Program-made: the position numbers and the translations under genes
Shown: positions 1-10,761 of the stretch, piece by piece
Numbering within the stretch: the first letter of the stretch is position 1
How the letters are laid out: each line of letters starts with the position of its first letter
Source: Tieghemostelium lacteum
Taxonomy: Eukaryota > Evosea > Eumycetozoa > Dictyosteliales > Raperosteliaceae
Direction of reading: 5' to 3'
Assembly (NCBI GenBank): GCA_001606155.1
Contig: LODT01000028.1
Span: 1,030,735-1,094,734, forward strand
DNA length: 64,000 nucleotides
Notes under the pieces: model-generated
Told to the model about the DNA's origin: nothing
What the model saw: only the letters and a program-made list of their open reading frames with translations
The model's database searches: none

Positions 1-1
1 A

Positions 2-685
2 TTAACTGATTGGTTTATCATTGTAGATGATTTATTATTAGAAGATCAAAAAGTTGATATTGAATATCTAAATTCTCTATTTGACAAGGAATCAAAGAAA
101 CATGATAAATTTGGTATAGTTTTATGGGAGATTTTAAATTCACTTTATAATCTATGTGATAAAGAATCTATTGATAATATATTACATTCACTTATTGAAT
201 GGTCCTATGTAGCATTAAATTCACAGAATTTATATTCAAAGTCATTAGATGATCTAACTATTGAAGATTATTGTGTGTCCAGAAGAATAGATGTTGGTTG
301 TATATTTGTATTCTATTGTTCAATGGCACCATTTGAACCTATATCTAAAGAAATTAAAGAGTCGGTAGAATTTCAAAATGTTTTAAATTGGTTTGTTACA
401 TTGAATATTTTGATAAATGATATTATATCTCTAAAGAAGGAGTTAAATTCACCCATATTGGGTAATTATATAAAGATTAAAACTTTACAATCCAACTCTT
501 TACAAGATTCAATTAATTACACTCATAAATACTTGGAAAGTAATTATCAAAACCTAACAGAACATTTTGATCTACTAAAGATTAAATTTACAAATAACCT
601 CGTCATACCTGTCATTATAAAAAGTATGAAAGTTATAACTAGTGGTAATATACAAGCATGCATTCAAATGAAACGTTATGAATAA
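2..685 (+). CDS. Terpene synthase (class I, microbial/dictyostelid type), 5' end outside window
   Basis: The reading frame is open from base 2 to the stop at 685 (227 residues). This is the C-terminal part of a class I terpene synthase. The first metal-binding motif is the aspartate-rich V-DD-LLLED near the start. The second is the NSE motif, seen as NDIISLKKE (N, S and E correctly spaced), followed by the C-terminal ITSGN...RYE block shared with the two downstream genes. Such enzymes cyclise farnesyl or related diphosphates with Mg2+; in dictyostelids they make volatile sesquiterpenes or diterpenes during development (family knowledge). The product cannot be predicted. It is the first of three tandem paralogues on the same strand. 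The start codon lies upstream of the window. Confidence 0.9.
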   Translation, partial: LTDWFIIVDDLLLEDQKVDIEYLNSLFDKESKKHDKFGIVLWEILNSLYNLCDKESIDNILHSLIEWSYVALNSQNLYSKSLDDLTIEDYCVSRRIDVGCIFVFYCSMAPFEPISKEIKESVEFQNVLNWFVTLNILINDIISLKKELNSPILGNYIKIKTLQSNSLQDSINYTHKYLESNYQNLTEHFDLLKIKFTNNLVIPVIIKSMKVITSGNIQACIQMKRYE

Positions 686-820
686 AAAAAAGTTAATTTT
701 TTTTTTTTTATAAATACAATCTACTAGATTATTTGTTTTACTAATTTTGAGTTTCATTAACCTATGAATATAAATTTGAAAAAAAAAAGAATATTTTACT
801 ATTATTCGTTGTTAGAAACT

Positions 821-1717
821 ATGGAATTTAATAATCTACCTAAAATATCATGTCCTTTCAATTCAAAATTAAATTTATCATTTGCTAATATTATAAATAA
901 ACACAATATATGGATAATTGAAAGTAATTTATTCGATTCAAAAGAAAAATCATTAGAATATATTCAATCAAATACCTCTGTATTATGTGGTTACGTTTTT
1001 GGTAATTGTTCAGAGTCTGAATTTAAATTATATTTAAAATTAATGGATTGGGCAATAATTATTGATGATACTTTATTAGAAGATAAAAAGGTTTCAAAAG
1101 AATATATATCATCTTTAATTGATCCATTATCAACAAGACATGATCAATTTGGTAAAATTCTATGGGAGATTTTAAATGAAATCTATTTAATATCACCAAA
1201 AGAATCTTTTGAAAATCTAATTAAAAGTCTAAGTGAATGGTTATATAATACTTTAAATTTAAAATCATCATCAATATTTACCATTCAAGAATATCTTGCA
1301 ATTAGAAAAATTGATATTGCAACAGAATTAATTTTAATGTGTTCAATGACCACTTATAAATCTCTACCGATGGAAATTGTAAAATCTAAGGAATATATTG
1401 AAACTCTAGATACTTTTAACTATTTATATGTTTTAATTAACGATACTTACTCGTACAAAAAAGAAATCAAGTCAAAATCTTGTTTTAACTACATAATTGT
1501 AAATTCTTTTGAAAATAACATTTCAATTGCAGAATCAATGAATAAAACTGCTGATGAAATTAATGAAAACTTTAACAAACTTAATCAAAGTCTATCAATA
1601 TTAATTTGTAAATTTTCAAAACAAGAACCAATTTTAATAACTAAATTGGTTGAAAATATTAAAATTATTATAAGTGGTGCATTAACTGCAAGTAAAGAAA
1701 TGAACAGATATAAATAA
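821..1717 (+). CDS. Terpene synthase (class I), complete
   Basis: The gene encodes 298 residues if it starts at the ATG at 821 (MEFNNLPKISCPF). An in-frame ATG at 764 would add 19 lysine/tyrosine-rich residues, but dictyostelid terpene synthases typically begin just before the conserved CPF block, so the later start is preferred. Metal-binding motifs are IDDTLLED (D82, D83) and NDTYSYKKE (N207, S211, E215), so the catalytic site looks intact. The length is normal for the family (about 300-350 residues). It has no signal peptide and is expected to be cytosolic. It is flanked on both sides by paralogues in the same orientation, which indicates local tandem duplication. Substrate and product are unknown from sequence. 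Confidence 0.93.
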   Translation: MEFNNLPKISCPFNSKLNLSFANIINKHNIWIIESNLFDSKEKSLEYIQSNTSVLCGYVFGNCSESEFKLYLKLMDWAIIIDDTLLEDKKVSKEYISSLIDPLSTRHDQFGKILWEILNEIYLISPKESFENLIKSLSEWLYNTLNLKSSSIFTIQEYLAIRKIDIATELILMCSMTTYKSLPMEIVKSKEYIETLDTFNYLYVLINDTYSYKKEIKSKSCFNYIIVNSFENNISIAESMNKTADEINENFNKLNQSLSILICKFSKQEPILITKLVENIKIIISGALTASKEMNRYK

Positions 1718-2051
1718 AAACAAATTTTGCTTTTCAAATCTTTAAAAAAAATCTTTAAAGAAATCAGTAGTCACAATCAATTTTAACAAAATTTTATTAA
1801 AACACCACAATTTAAAAACACTCACCCTCATATTTAATTTGATTAATATTATAACAACCACTTTATTCAATGATTTGAAAATTTTAAACATTTATCTTTT
1901 AACAAATTTACACGTGAAAATCTCATGTATGTTTAAATTAGTGCATTATCGTTTTTTTTTAAACAACTATTAATAAATGTTTAAATTTAAAGATGTTTAA
2001 ATACTTTTTGTAAAAAAAACAAATATTTATCAAAAAAGAAGTGAAAATCAA
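1718..2051 (+). other. Intergenic, AT-rich
   Basis: Spacer between the second and third terpene synthase genes. It is AT-rich with T-runs just upstream of the next ATG, as in dictyostelid promoters. No open frame or RNA gene is visible. Confidence 0.5.
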
Positions 2052-2982
2052 ATGTGGAATTTAGAATTAAATCAACAAAATTTTATAATACCAACTATAA
2101 AATGTCCTTTTAAGGTCTCAACTAAATGGTCACTATGATAATATTATATCAGAACATAATCAATGGATATTGAATTCCAATTTATTAAATTCTGATGAGA
2201 AATCAAAAAAGTTCATTCTTACCAATTCCTCATTGTTGGGCAGTTATCTATTTGGAAATGTTAATAATGTTCAAGATTTTAAACGTAGTTTAAAAATTAT
2301 TGATTGGGGTATCATTTTGGATGATTTCTTATTGGAAAATAAGATTATTGATATAGAGTATTTAAATAATCTATTTAATCCAAATTTTGAAAATCATGAT
2401 AGAATTGGAAAATGTCTATGGGAGATTTTAAAGCAATTCTATAGTAACAATCCAAAAGAATCTGTTGATATAATGGTAAATTCACTTTATCAATTTTCAA
2501 AAGTTTCTTTGGAATTTCAATTCAATGAAAAACCTCTGTCCACTATAACCATTAATGATTATTTTCAAAGTAGACTTATTGACTCTGGTTATCAATGTGT
2601 TTTAGATGGTTCAATGACACCTTATAAGCCTTTATCTTTAGAAATCAAACAATCGCTGGAATACCAAGAGATTATAAATGAATATCTAGGTGTAAATTCA
2701 CTAATTAATGATATTGTATCTTTTAGATCAGAAATGAAATCTAATAGATTAGGTAACTATATTAAAATTAAAGCTATTCAATGTGGTTCCATTCAAGAGG
2801 CTTTAAATTTTACTGCTGATTATATTCACAATCAATTTCCAAAACTTGAATTTCAATTTGAAAAACTTTTAAACAAATTTCCAAATGAACCTTTAGTACC
2901 TATTATTATTGATAATATTAAAACAATTACAAGTGGTAATTTATGTAGTAGTTTACAAATGGCTCGTTATCAACAATACTAA
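2052..2982 (+). pseudogene. Terpene synthase (class I), frameshifted near the N-terminus
   Basis: The third paralogue of the tandem array. A start at 2052 (MWNLELNQQ) runs through the conserved TIKCPF block and then hits a stop near 2137. The rest of the protein continues in another frame, through GHYDNIISEHNQW, to the stop at 2982 (the longest uninterrupted piece starts at 2170). One extra base near 2115 (AAGG before TCTCAACTA) would explain this. No plausible intron fits, because the spliced segment would be too short. Downstream everything looks functional: LDDFLLEN, NDIVSFRSE and the ITSGN...MARYQ tail. It is therefore a young pseudogene, an assembly error, or a gene starting internally at 2170; the last would lack the conserved N-terminal block. 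Confidence 0.75.
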
Positions 2983-3228
2983 AAAATAAAAACAAAATTT
3001 TTTATCCATTTATAAATGTTGAAACTATTTGAGGAGCTCAACCTAACGTTTATGTCAAAGTCAAAATAAAAAATAAAAAAAAAAAAAGTCAGTTCGTTTT
3101 TTTTAAATTCAATATAATATATAATATAATTTTTATTCAAATATATAATATATTAAACTAAAAGATTTCTTTATTTTTATAAATTTTAACAAATATATAT
3201 ATAATTTTATTAATCGAATATAGAAAAG

Positions 3229-3975
3229 ATGGCTAGAGATATGAAAGATATGATAATGACATTTGGAATGTTTTATATAATCCAAAAAGTCAATTTTAAA
3301 GAGAATCCACAATATATTATATATGCAATTGTAACATTTGCAGTAATACAAGTACTTACATTATTATGTATTGGATATATTTATAAAAAGATTCAATCAA
3401 AAGCCAATAATACCATAGTAACAGTACCAAAGAATCCACCATCACTCTTTGGAGGTCAAGATCCAAATGCAGAGACTGAACGTATGACAGCTACAGAATA
3501 TGACATGTCACAACTAAAGAAACTATTGACTCAATCCATTTTCACTATTGGTATCTCTGCATTTCTCTATATAAAAATGGAAGTTGTTCAACCAATGGTT
3601 ATGCAAACTTATTTTGGACCAGTTGCATTCTTAAAGAATAAACTCTTTAAAATTTACATTTTGGGTGAACCTGAATCTGAACATCCAAGACCATGGGTTG
3701 AAGAAAATCCACTTTCAATGCTTACTGGTGGTGCTGGTGGTGCTAATCAACCAGAACAAGATCAAGTTGTAATTGAAGATGAAAATAAAACTGAAACAAC
3801 TTCAAAAAAACTAACCAATAGCAGTACTACAAAGAGAAAAACAAGATCCTCACTTGGATCTAATAATAAAAATAGAAATCAAATAATTGAAGAAGTTTCT
3901 TCTGAATCTGAAGATGATGTCTCCTCTGAAGAAGAAAATGTTAAATCAAAAAAGAATAAAAAGAAATATATTTAA
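3229..3975 (+). CDS. Pho88/SND3-like ER membrane protein
   Basis: Encodes 248 residues. The N-terminal 60 residues carry hydrophobic segments (MTFGMFYIIQKVNF, then IIYAIVTFAVIQVLTLLCIGYIY). A conserved YD..QLKKLL block and another hydrophobic stretch follow, in the order found in the Pho88 family. The tail after about residue 170 is acidic and lysine-rich with low complexity. In yeast, Pho88/Snd3 sits in the ER membrane and takes part in SRP-independent targeting of membrane proteins (family knowledge). The C-terminal acidic/basic extension is longer than the yeast protein's end and is probably disordered and cytosolic. Single exon. The start at 3229 is the first ATG after an AT-rich leader. 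Confidence 0.82.
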   Translation: MARDMKDMIMTFGMFYIIQKVNFKENPQYIIYAIVTFAVIQVLTLLCIGYIYKKIQSKANNTIVTVPKNPPSLFGGQDPNAETERMTATEYDMSQLKKLLTQSIFTIGISAFLYIKMEVVQPMVMQTYFGPVAFLKNKLFKIYILGEPESEHPRPWVEENPLSMLTGGAGGANQPEQDQVVIEDENKTETTSKKLTNSSTTKRKTRSSLGSNNKNRNQIIEEVSSESEDDVSSEEENVKSKKNKKKYI

Positions 3976-4084
3976 AAATATATACATTATTATTTGAATA
4001 ACATATTATTATAATATATAGTTTTTATTTATTTTTCACTTTTTAATATATATATGGTGTAATTTTATATTTTTACTATTATAT

Positions 4085-5098
4085 TTATTGGAATTGTTTA
4101 TATTTTCCAGTTGAAAAGAATTCTTTTTTCTGTGAATAAGTTAATGTTGTAGCTTCAATATTTAAGTGATTTGCAATTATAGTTTGAATACGCATAGCAA
4201 AATCAGAATCTGATTCACCAGGTTGTATAGTTTGTTTACTTAAAAAGGTTAATTCAAAATTATGATATGGTACCAACATCCACCAAAAGAAATTCTTAAA
4301 CCATGATGAACCAAGGTAATCAACTTCAACTGGCCATGGATTATTAATTCTCATAGCAACTGGTGTAACTGAATGTCCAAGTCCAAATACAAATTTATGG
4401 AACATCATTATTCCCTTTTTACCATTTGTTAATCCACCTTCTGGATAAATTAACAATGGTTTATCTGTTTTACTTAATGATTCTAAAACATCATCTCTAG
4501 CTTTACCTTTATTACCTGTAGAATAATTATTTTCTTTAATATTAATATAAAAAGTTATATATTATTTGAAAATAATGATTATTATAAACTTACTTGGATC
4601 AACATAAATGGTGCTGAATTTTTCATAAACTTTACCAACAACTGGTACTTTTCTAATGTGAGCTGCAACTAGTGTATGAAAATCTGGAATTAGGGAGCAT
4701 ATTGGATATGGATCAAAATCAGAGAGATGATTACAAACTATAATTCTTGCACTATTTGGATTTTTTCTACTTGGAATATTCTCTTTACCAAAGATTTTTG
4801 TTCTGATACCCATTGGAATATTGGCTAAACCTCTCATTTTGACTGCCAATGATCTTGGTAATATGAGCATAGACAAAAACATTAATGCAAAGATACCCAA
4901 TCTCAGAGGCCATAGTACAAGTCCAATGGGTAAATATAGACAAAATAGGAAATGTTTGAGTCCAAATGGTCTCTTCCAACGACCATAATTGAAAAGATCT
5001 CTTAATGTGACTTTGGATTTTACTGAGGCACCGTCCATTTCATCTCCATTATCATTATACACTTCATTTTGATGTTTTCTATTTACTACACTTGACAT
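4085..5098 (-). CDS. AUP1-like PlsC-family acyltransferase, no CUE domain
   Basis: Two exons, complement(4085..4515, 4594..5098); the intron at 4516..4593 has GTAAGT and TACAG ends and joins VDPS to NKGKARDD in frame, giving 311 residues. Residues about 50-90 form a hydrophobic hairpin (GLVLWPLRLGIFALMFLS). The PlsC signature NHLSDFD (NHxxxxD-like, shortened) and the IYPEGG motif follow. The block SSWFKNFFWWMLVPYHNFEL aligns with metazoan AUP1. AUP1 is a lipid-droplet/ER protein used in ERAD; here the CUE and G2BR ubiquitin-pathway regions are missing, so only the acyltransferase-like part is present. A frame-open extension to 5185 gives an alternative N-terminus, but MSSVVNRKH at 5098 is the likelier start. 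Confidence 0.78.
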
Positions 5099-6227
5099 GA
5101 TTTTTCTATATAGTATTATTACAATAATAAATAAATATCTAACAACAAATATCAGTACACTACCACTGACTTGACAACCAACCACAAAAAACCTTAAATA
5201 TTAAACAATTGTATCAGAGTTTAAAAAAAAAAAAAAAAAAATTGTCGGTAAAGTAATCAGATATTTTAGTAATGAAAAGTCTTGATATCAAATAAAATTT
5301 TATAATACAAAAAAACTCCAAGTAAAATTCAAAATGACGATCAAATAATACCCTTAATAGATATTTTTCATACCATTATTTAAATGTTATTTAATACCAA
5401 TAAATGTGTAAGAAATTAGAAAGAATAATAGTTTTATAGACAGATTTTAACCGATAAAACTTAGAAATTTAAATTTAAAATAAAAAAAAAATAAAGTGTT
5501 TTTAACTTCATCCATCTAAATAGATATCTGTCAGAGAGATAAATGTGATTTAAATAGATATTATATATTTATATTACTTATAGATGTTTCTATAGAAAAT
5601 GTTTTAAAGAGATCTAATTGTGTTCATAGTAGATAATATTACAAATTGTAAAACAATTATTGTCAATAACAATTTTAGTTTACAAAATGAAATGAATCTC
5701 TCAAATGATACAATTTATGATAATAGTAATATTTTATCACTTTTTTGTGTATAATTTAATTTAATTGATACACCTACACATCTTGAATTTGATTAAATAT
5801 ACACATTCCCCACAAACGCATCAAAAAAAAAAAGTGGGATATATAGATACAGTCGTTTTTTAACAAAAAATTTTTCACCCAAATTAAGAAGGGTGTTATA
5901 TAACTGGTATTTTTAAATTTCAAAATGACACTTTCTTTACCCAATATAAATCAATTGAACATTATTCTAAAAATAACAACAACCCAATCATTTCAAGGAA
6001 TTATTTACACCTGAAGTGTTTTTAAAAACGGATAGAAAATGCAAATCCCAAATATGTTAATATATAAAACTACCGATACCATTTTCAATCAGTCAGTACA
6101 AAAATCCCACCTATTAAATGAATTATCTAGTTGAATAATATTTCATTATAAATAGTTTTAAACATTTTTATTTATTTCCTAAATTCATTTTATAAAATAT
6201 ATAAATATACATATTAGATAGATAAAT
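5099..6227. other. Intergenic, about 1.1 kb
   Basis: AT-rich spacer between two divergently transcribed genes. I see no convincing coding frame. Around 6085-6227 the sequence becomes a typical T/A-rich leader for the CAP gene. Nothing else can be supported. Confidence 0.4.
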
Positions 6228-7190
6228 ATGAATATTAGAATTGTAATATTATGTTTATTGGTTTTGGTTGTTGGTGGTAATTGTGTTACTTTTATTGAAC
6301 AGTATCATTTGGAGAAGATAAATGCATTTAGAAATGAAAATGGTTTGTCAAATTTAACTTGGTCTAGATGTTTAAGGGATTCAGCCCAAGCTCAATCTGA
6401 TTATCAAGCTGAAACTAATACTATGACACATGAAAGTCCAATTGGCGGTATATTTGATAGAATGGAGCAATTTAAACAAATAGAAATGACAAATGCTGCT
6501 GAAAATGTTGCTTGGAATTTTCAGACTGATGATGCTGTTATTGCAGCATGGATTAATTCACCAGGTCACAGAGCTAATATCTTAGGTACTAGTTATACCC
6601 AATTTGGTGTTGCAATCTCTCTTAATGTGGGTAATGCTTATTGGACTCAACATTTCTCAAATGGACGTTGTGATTTACCCACTGAGGAACCAACTCCAAC
6701 CCCAACTCCTACTGAAACTTCTACTCCTAATCCAACTCCAACTTCTACACCTTCATCAACACCATCCTATACACCAACACCAACTCCAACTCCAACTCCA
6801 ACTCAAACATCCACACCAACACCTACAAATACTGATCCTGATCAATGTACTGATTCTGATGATTATGCTGATTCCGATAATCAACAACAACCACCAGAAT
6901 GTGAGGAATATGAATTTGAAGATGATACTGATCAAATTAAAGCCAAGAAACCAACTAAAAAACCAAAATGCAAGAAACCAAAACCAACTAAACAACCAAA
7001 GAAACCAAAATGTAAGAAACCAAAAGATAATACTCATGACACTCAAGATACCTCTGGTACAACTGGTATCATCTTACATCCAACTGATCCAGTAGATTAT
7101 GAAATTTCACCAGCTTCATCTAATCTACAATCCCTATCTAAAGTATTATTAAGTACCATCACTTTAATATTTATTTATTTAATAATGTAA
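6228..7190 (+). CDS. CAP/SCP-domain surface protein with Pro/Thr stalk and likely GPI anchor
   Basis: 320 residues. Residues 1-19 are a signal peptide. Residues about 25-145 form a CAP (SCP/PR-1/YkwD-like) domain: the helix HLEKINAFRNENGL with LTW, then MTHES, AAENVAW, WINSPGHRANILG and the final GNAYWTQHFSNG match the family motif order, including the putative metal-site histidines. A PTPTPTP repeat stalk (about 152-205) follows, then an acidic segment and Lys/Pro/Cys repeats (KKPKCKKPKP-type). The C-terminus is a hydrophobic run (VLLSTITLIFIYLIM), which with the small residues before it suggests a GPI attachment signal. It is predicted to be extracellular and tethered to the cell surface. 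CAP proteins bind lipids or glycans in other organisms; the function here is unknown. Confidence 0.85.
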   Translation: MNIRIVILCLLVLVVGGNCVTFIEQYHLEKINAFRNENGLSNLTWSRCLRDSAQAQSDYQAETNTMTHESPIGGIFDRMEQFKQIEMTNAAENVAWNFQTDDAVIAAWINSPGHRANILGTSYTQFGVAISLNVGNAYWTQHFSNGRCDLPTEEPTPTPTPTETSTPNPTPTSTPSSTPSYTPTPTPTPTPTQTSTPTPTNTDPDQCTDSDDYADSDNQQQPPECEEYEFEDDTDQIKAKKPTKKPKCKKPKPTKQPKKPKCKKPKDNTHDTQDTSGTTGIILHPTDPVDYEISPASSNLQSLSKVLLSTITLIFIYLIM

Positions 7191-7267
7191 AATTACCAAA
7201 TTTGTTTTAAATAAATTATTTGAAACAAAATGTTATTTAAATATATATTGTTATTTTTTTTTTATAT

Positions 7268-8709
7268 TTATTTATCAACAACTACAGTATGACTTGAAAG
7301 TGAATTTGGAGTTTTTGGAACTTTACCAGTATTTTTAGCGACATTATTAATTTTTCTATTCTTTGCTTTAAACATTTCATTTTTGATAAATCTCTTTTTG
7401 TAGATATCTTTTGAAACACGTCTATGATTGGTAATAGTTTTAATCTCTGGAATTTCTTTGAATTTTTCTTTTAGTTTTTCTTGATAGTTTGTTTTCTCTT
7501 TTTGTCTGTGGGATTGAATACCAAGTTTCTCCGAGGCGTTGGATTTCCACAGACGAATATTCATATCATCACTACCAGAGAGAATAAATCTACTGTCAGC
7601 TGTAAACATGACTGTAAAGATTCTTTGCATTCTATTGGTATGGTAGACTTCACGACTATTGTATCTCTCAGAAGTTGGGAAAATTCTAATGGTTTTATCG
7701 TAGGATCCAGTTACCATGTCTTTACCAGTTGGTGAGTAGTCCACATCGAGAATTGCTCCGACATGATCTCTGTGTACTGAATAGGCTTTAGAGAGGTTTC
7801 TTATATCGTATTGATAGAGATTCTCATCTTCATTTGCCAGAGCCAATGTATAAGACTCCATAGGATTCCAAGCAATACTATTGGATCTCATAAGTGTGGT
7901 CAATTTCTGTGATGGTGAATTCTCACGAATATCATAAAAAATCACAGCTCTATCTGATGTACAACTTGCCAAAAGATTAATCTCAATTGGATTGAATTTA
8001 ATTTTACTTACACTACCGTAACCCCACGATAAAGTCTGAAGTGGTGTGGATCTAGACTGATTCCAAATCTCAACATACTGAGAGGAACTAGTTGCGAATA
8101 TACCACTGTTTCTCTGATGATCAATAGAGGTAAATGCATTCTTTCCATTGTAAATCTGTACTGGAAGTGCATCTGAATCGTGTGTGTACTCTGGTGTTTG
8201 CAATTTCCAAAATTTTATAGTTTTATCCTCACCACAGGAAATTAGTAAATTTCCATCTTCGGTAGGTGAATAAGTGCTACTGTAATTTGCGAATACAAGT
8301 CCACGAACAAACCCATCGTGTGCTTGTATAGTTGATCTCTCATTCATTTCTGATAGATTCCAAATTTTAATAACACCATCACATGATCCTGATGCAACAC
8401 AATTCAATTGACTGGTGTGTCTGGTCAGTGAGAATATACCATCTGTATGTCCTGACAATGATCCAACAAATGGTTTTGCAAATACTCTATCTAATTTAGT
8501 TGTATTTAATGCTCTAACATATTCTCTAGGTCTTTCTAAAGGATGTAAATTTGGATCTAAATTTCTATGTAGTTTCCTTAGTTCACTCGTACTCTGTCTA
8601 GTTTCATCTTCCTCTGATCTTGAAATTACTTTAATTTTCTATATAAATTAAAAAAACAGTTTGTAAGTTACAAACCATTCAATTTTCAAATAAAAAAAAA
8701 ACCTACCAT
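7268..8709 (-). CDS. wdsof1: Sof1/DCAF13 WD40 protein, U3 snoRNP/SSU processome
   Basis: Two exons, complement(7268..8638, 8707..8709). The first coding exon is just ATG: ATG, then GTAGGT...ATATAG, then AAAATTAAAGTA, giving MKIKVISRSEEDE, which matches the MKIKTI/MKVKML start of Sof1/DCAF13. The total is 457 residues. The conserved N-terminal block NLDPNLHPLERPREY-RALN-TKLDRVFAKPF precedes WD repeats beginning at GHTDGIFSL. Conserved Sof1 features near the end include HRDHVGAILDVDYSP, GSYDKTIRIF and SGSDDMNIRLWK, then a basic C-terminal tail rich in KEKF, HRRVSKDIYKKR. Sof1 acts in pre-18S rRNA processing in the nucleolus. Without the tiny exon the protein would appear to start inside the first WD repeat. 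Confidence 0.93.
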
Positions 8710-8822
8710 ATTTGTAAAATTTTATAAAATTATATATACAAAAAGGGGTTTTGTTTGTTCTTGTTCTGAAGCTTTTTAAATTGGAATCCCCTATCTATTC
8801 GTTTTCGCGAAACTTTAAAAAC

Positions 8823-8847
8823 TTTTTTTTTTTTTTTTTTTTTTTAT
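8823..8847 (+). repeat. Poly-T tract (25 T)
   Basis: An uninterrupted run of 25 T, with further T-runs to about 8925, in the 240-bp spacer between the divergent Sof1 and ALDH7A1 genes. Such tracts are common in dictyostelid promoters and prone to length error in assembly. Confidence 0.8.
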
Positions 8848-8949
8848 TTTTACAAAATTGAAATTTAAGTTTTTATTTTTTTTTGATAAATAAAATAATT
8901 TTTTTTTTTATTTTCAATCAGTTCGAACATAAAATTTTATAATATTAAA

Positions 8950-10583
8950 ATGTCCAAAATTGAAACAACCTATGCACAATATCCATTCTTAAAAGAATTA
9001 GGAATTGAAGAAGAAAATCCAGGTGTTTTCAATGGTAAATGGTTTGCCAATGGTGATATTATTAAATGTTCAAATCCAACAACTGGTAAAGTTATTGCTA
9101 CTGTTAGAGGTGTATGTTTAAATTTCCTACAAGAAATTAAATTAGAATTATAATCAAATCATGATTCTAATAATTTAAATGAAAATTTATTTTTTTGAAA
9201 TTCTTATAGGGATCAAGTGCAGATTATGAAACTGTTGTTCAAAAATTATTAGAGACAAAGAATAAATGGGCATTGACACCTGCACCAAAGAGAGGTGAAA
9301 TTGTAAGACAAATTGGTGATTCATTAAGATCAAAATTGGAACCAATGAGTAAATTGATTTCTTTGGAAATGGGTAAGATCTATGCAGAGGCTAAAGGTGA
9401 GGTTCAAGAGTTTATTGATGTCTGCGATTATGCTACTGGTTTGTCTAGAACTATTAATGGCCAAGTTATCCCATCTGAAAGACCAGGACATGTTTTATTG
9501 GAATGTTGGAATCCATTAGGTTTGGTTGGTATCATTACTGCATTTAACTTCCCATGCGCAGTTTTGGGTTGGAATGCTGCCATTTCAATGATTTGTGGTA
9601 ATGTTCAATTGTGGAAAGGTGCTTCTACTACATCATTGATTACCATTGCTGTCACTAAAGTTGTTGCAGAGGTTTTGGAGAGAAATGGTTTCGATTCTGG
9701 AATCTGTTCAACTATTATTGGACCAGGTAGAACTGTTGGTGAACAAATGATTAAGGATAAACGTTTTGGTTTGATTTCATTCACTGGTTCAACTGAAGTT
9801 GGTAGACACATTTCCTCTGAGGTTCATTCCTACTTTGGTAGAACCATCTTGGAACTCGGTGGTAACAATGCCATCATTGTTGCTGAAGATGCCAATTTGG
9901 ATTTAGCTCTCAGAGCTATTCTCTTTGCCGCCGTTGGTACTACCGGTCAAAGATGTACAACTTGTAGAAGATTGTTTGTACACGAGTCTCTCTACCAACC
10001 ATTACTCGAGAGATTGACTAAAGCCTACAGCAGTATTAAGATTGGTGATCCATTGGCTGAAGGTACTTTGGTAGGTCCATTACACACTCCATCCGCCGTA
10101 AAGGAATTCACAGAGGGTCTTGAAGAAATCAAGAAACAAGGTGGTAAAGTTGTCATTGGTGGAAATAAACTCGAACGTGAAGGTAACTTTGTTCAACCAA
10201 CCGTCGTTGAAATTAATCACGATGCTCCAATTGTAAAGACTGAATTGTTTGTTCCAATTCTCTATATTATGAAATTCAAGAACCTCGATGATGCCATGGC
10301 TTGGAATAATGAAGTACCACAAGGTCTTTCCTCTTCCTTGTTCACCAATAATCAAATGAACATTTTCAAATGGTTAGGTCCAACTGGTTCAGATTGTGGT
10401 ATTGTCAATGTTAACGTTGCCACAAATGGTGCTGAAATTGGTGGTGCCTTTGGTGGTGAAAAAGAAACTGGTGGTGGTAGAGAAAGTGGTAGCAACAGCT
10501 GGCAACAATACATGCGTCGTAGTACTTGTACTATTAATTATTCAACTGAAATGCCTCTCTCTCAAGGTATTAACTTTAATTAA
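8950..10583 (+). CDS. ALDH7A1: Alpha-aminoadipic semialdehyde dehydrogenase (ALDH7A1, antiquitin)
   Basis: Two exons, 8950..9111 and 9210..10583. The phase-0 intron (GTATGT...TTATAG) joins ATVRG to [11 protein letters not shown], for 511 residues. Antiquitin hallmarks are [53 protein letters not shown] and the catalytic Cys in GTTGQRCTT. The conserved general-base Glu lies in the ELGGNNA motif and the C-terminal [11 protein letters not shown] is present. The enzyme oxidises alpha-aminoadipic semialdehyde in lysine catabolism with NAD+ and also handles betaine aldehyde and lipid aldehydes in other organisms. No targeting peptide is seen, so it is probably cytosolic. Full length with all key residues visible. 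Confidence 0.96.
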
Positions 10584-10614
10584 AATAAACAATACAATCA
10601 CAACTTTTGAATAA

Positions 10615-10713
10615 ATGTCCATAACCAATTCAGAAAAATATGAACACCGTTTCATTTACAATGCCTTTGATAACTGGAAACATTTTGGAATTCCAATTTT
10701 TAGTTTAATTTAA
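10615..10713 (+). CDS. Short ORF, possibly a gene remnant (32 aa)
   Basis: A 32-codon frame in the gap before the F-box-like gene, containing SEKYEHRFIYNAFDNWKHFGIP. The amino acid composition (aromatic, charged, balanced) looks coding and unlike the flanking AT-rich DNA. It may be a short peptide, an exon of an unseen gene or a remnant. I do not recognise it. Confidence 0.25.
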   Translation: MSITNSEKYEHRFIYNAFDNWKHFGIPIFSLI

Positions 10714-10761
10714 TTTCAATAATTTTATTTTTTTTGGTTAATCACTGATCATTGTGGTATA

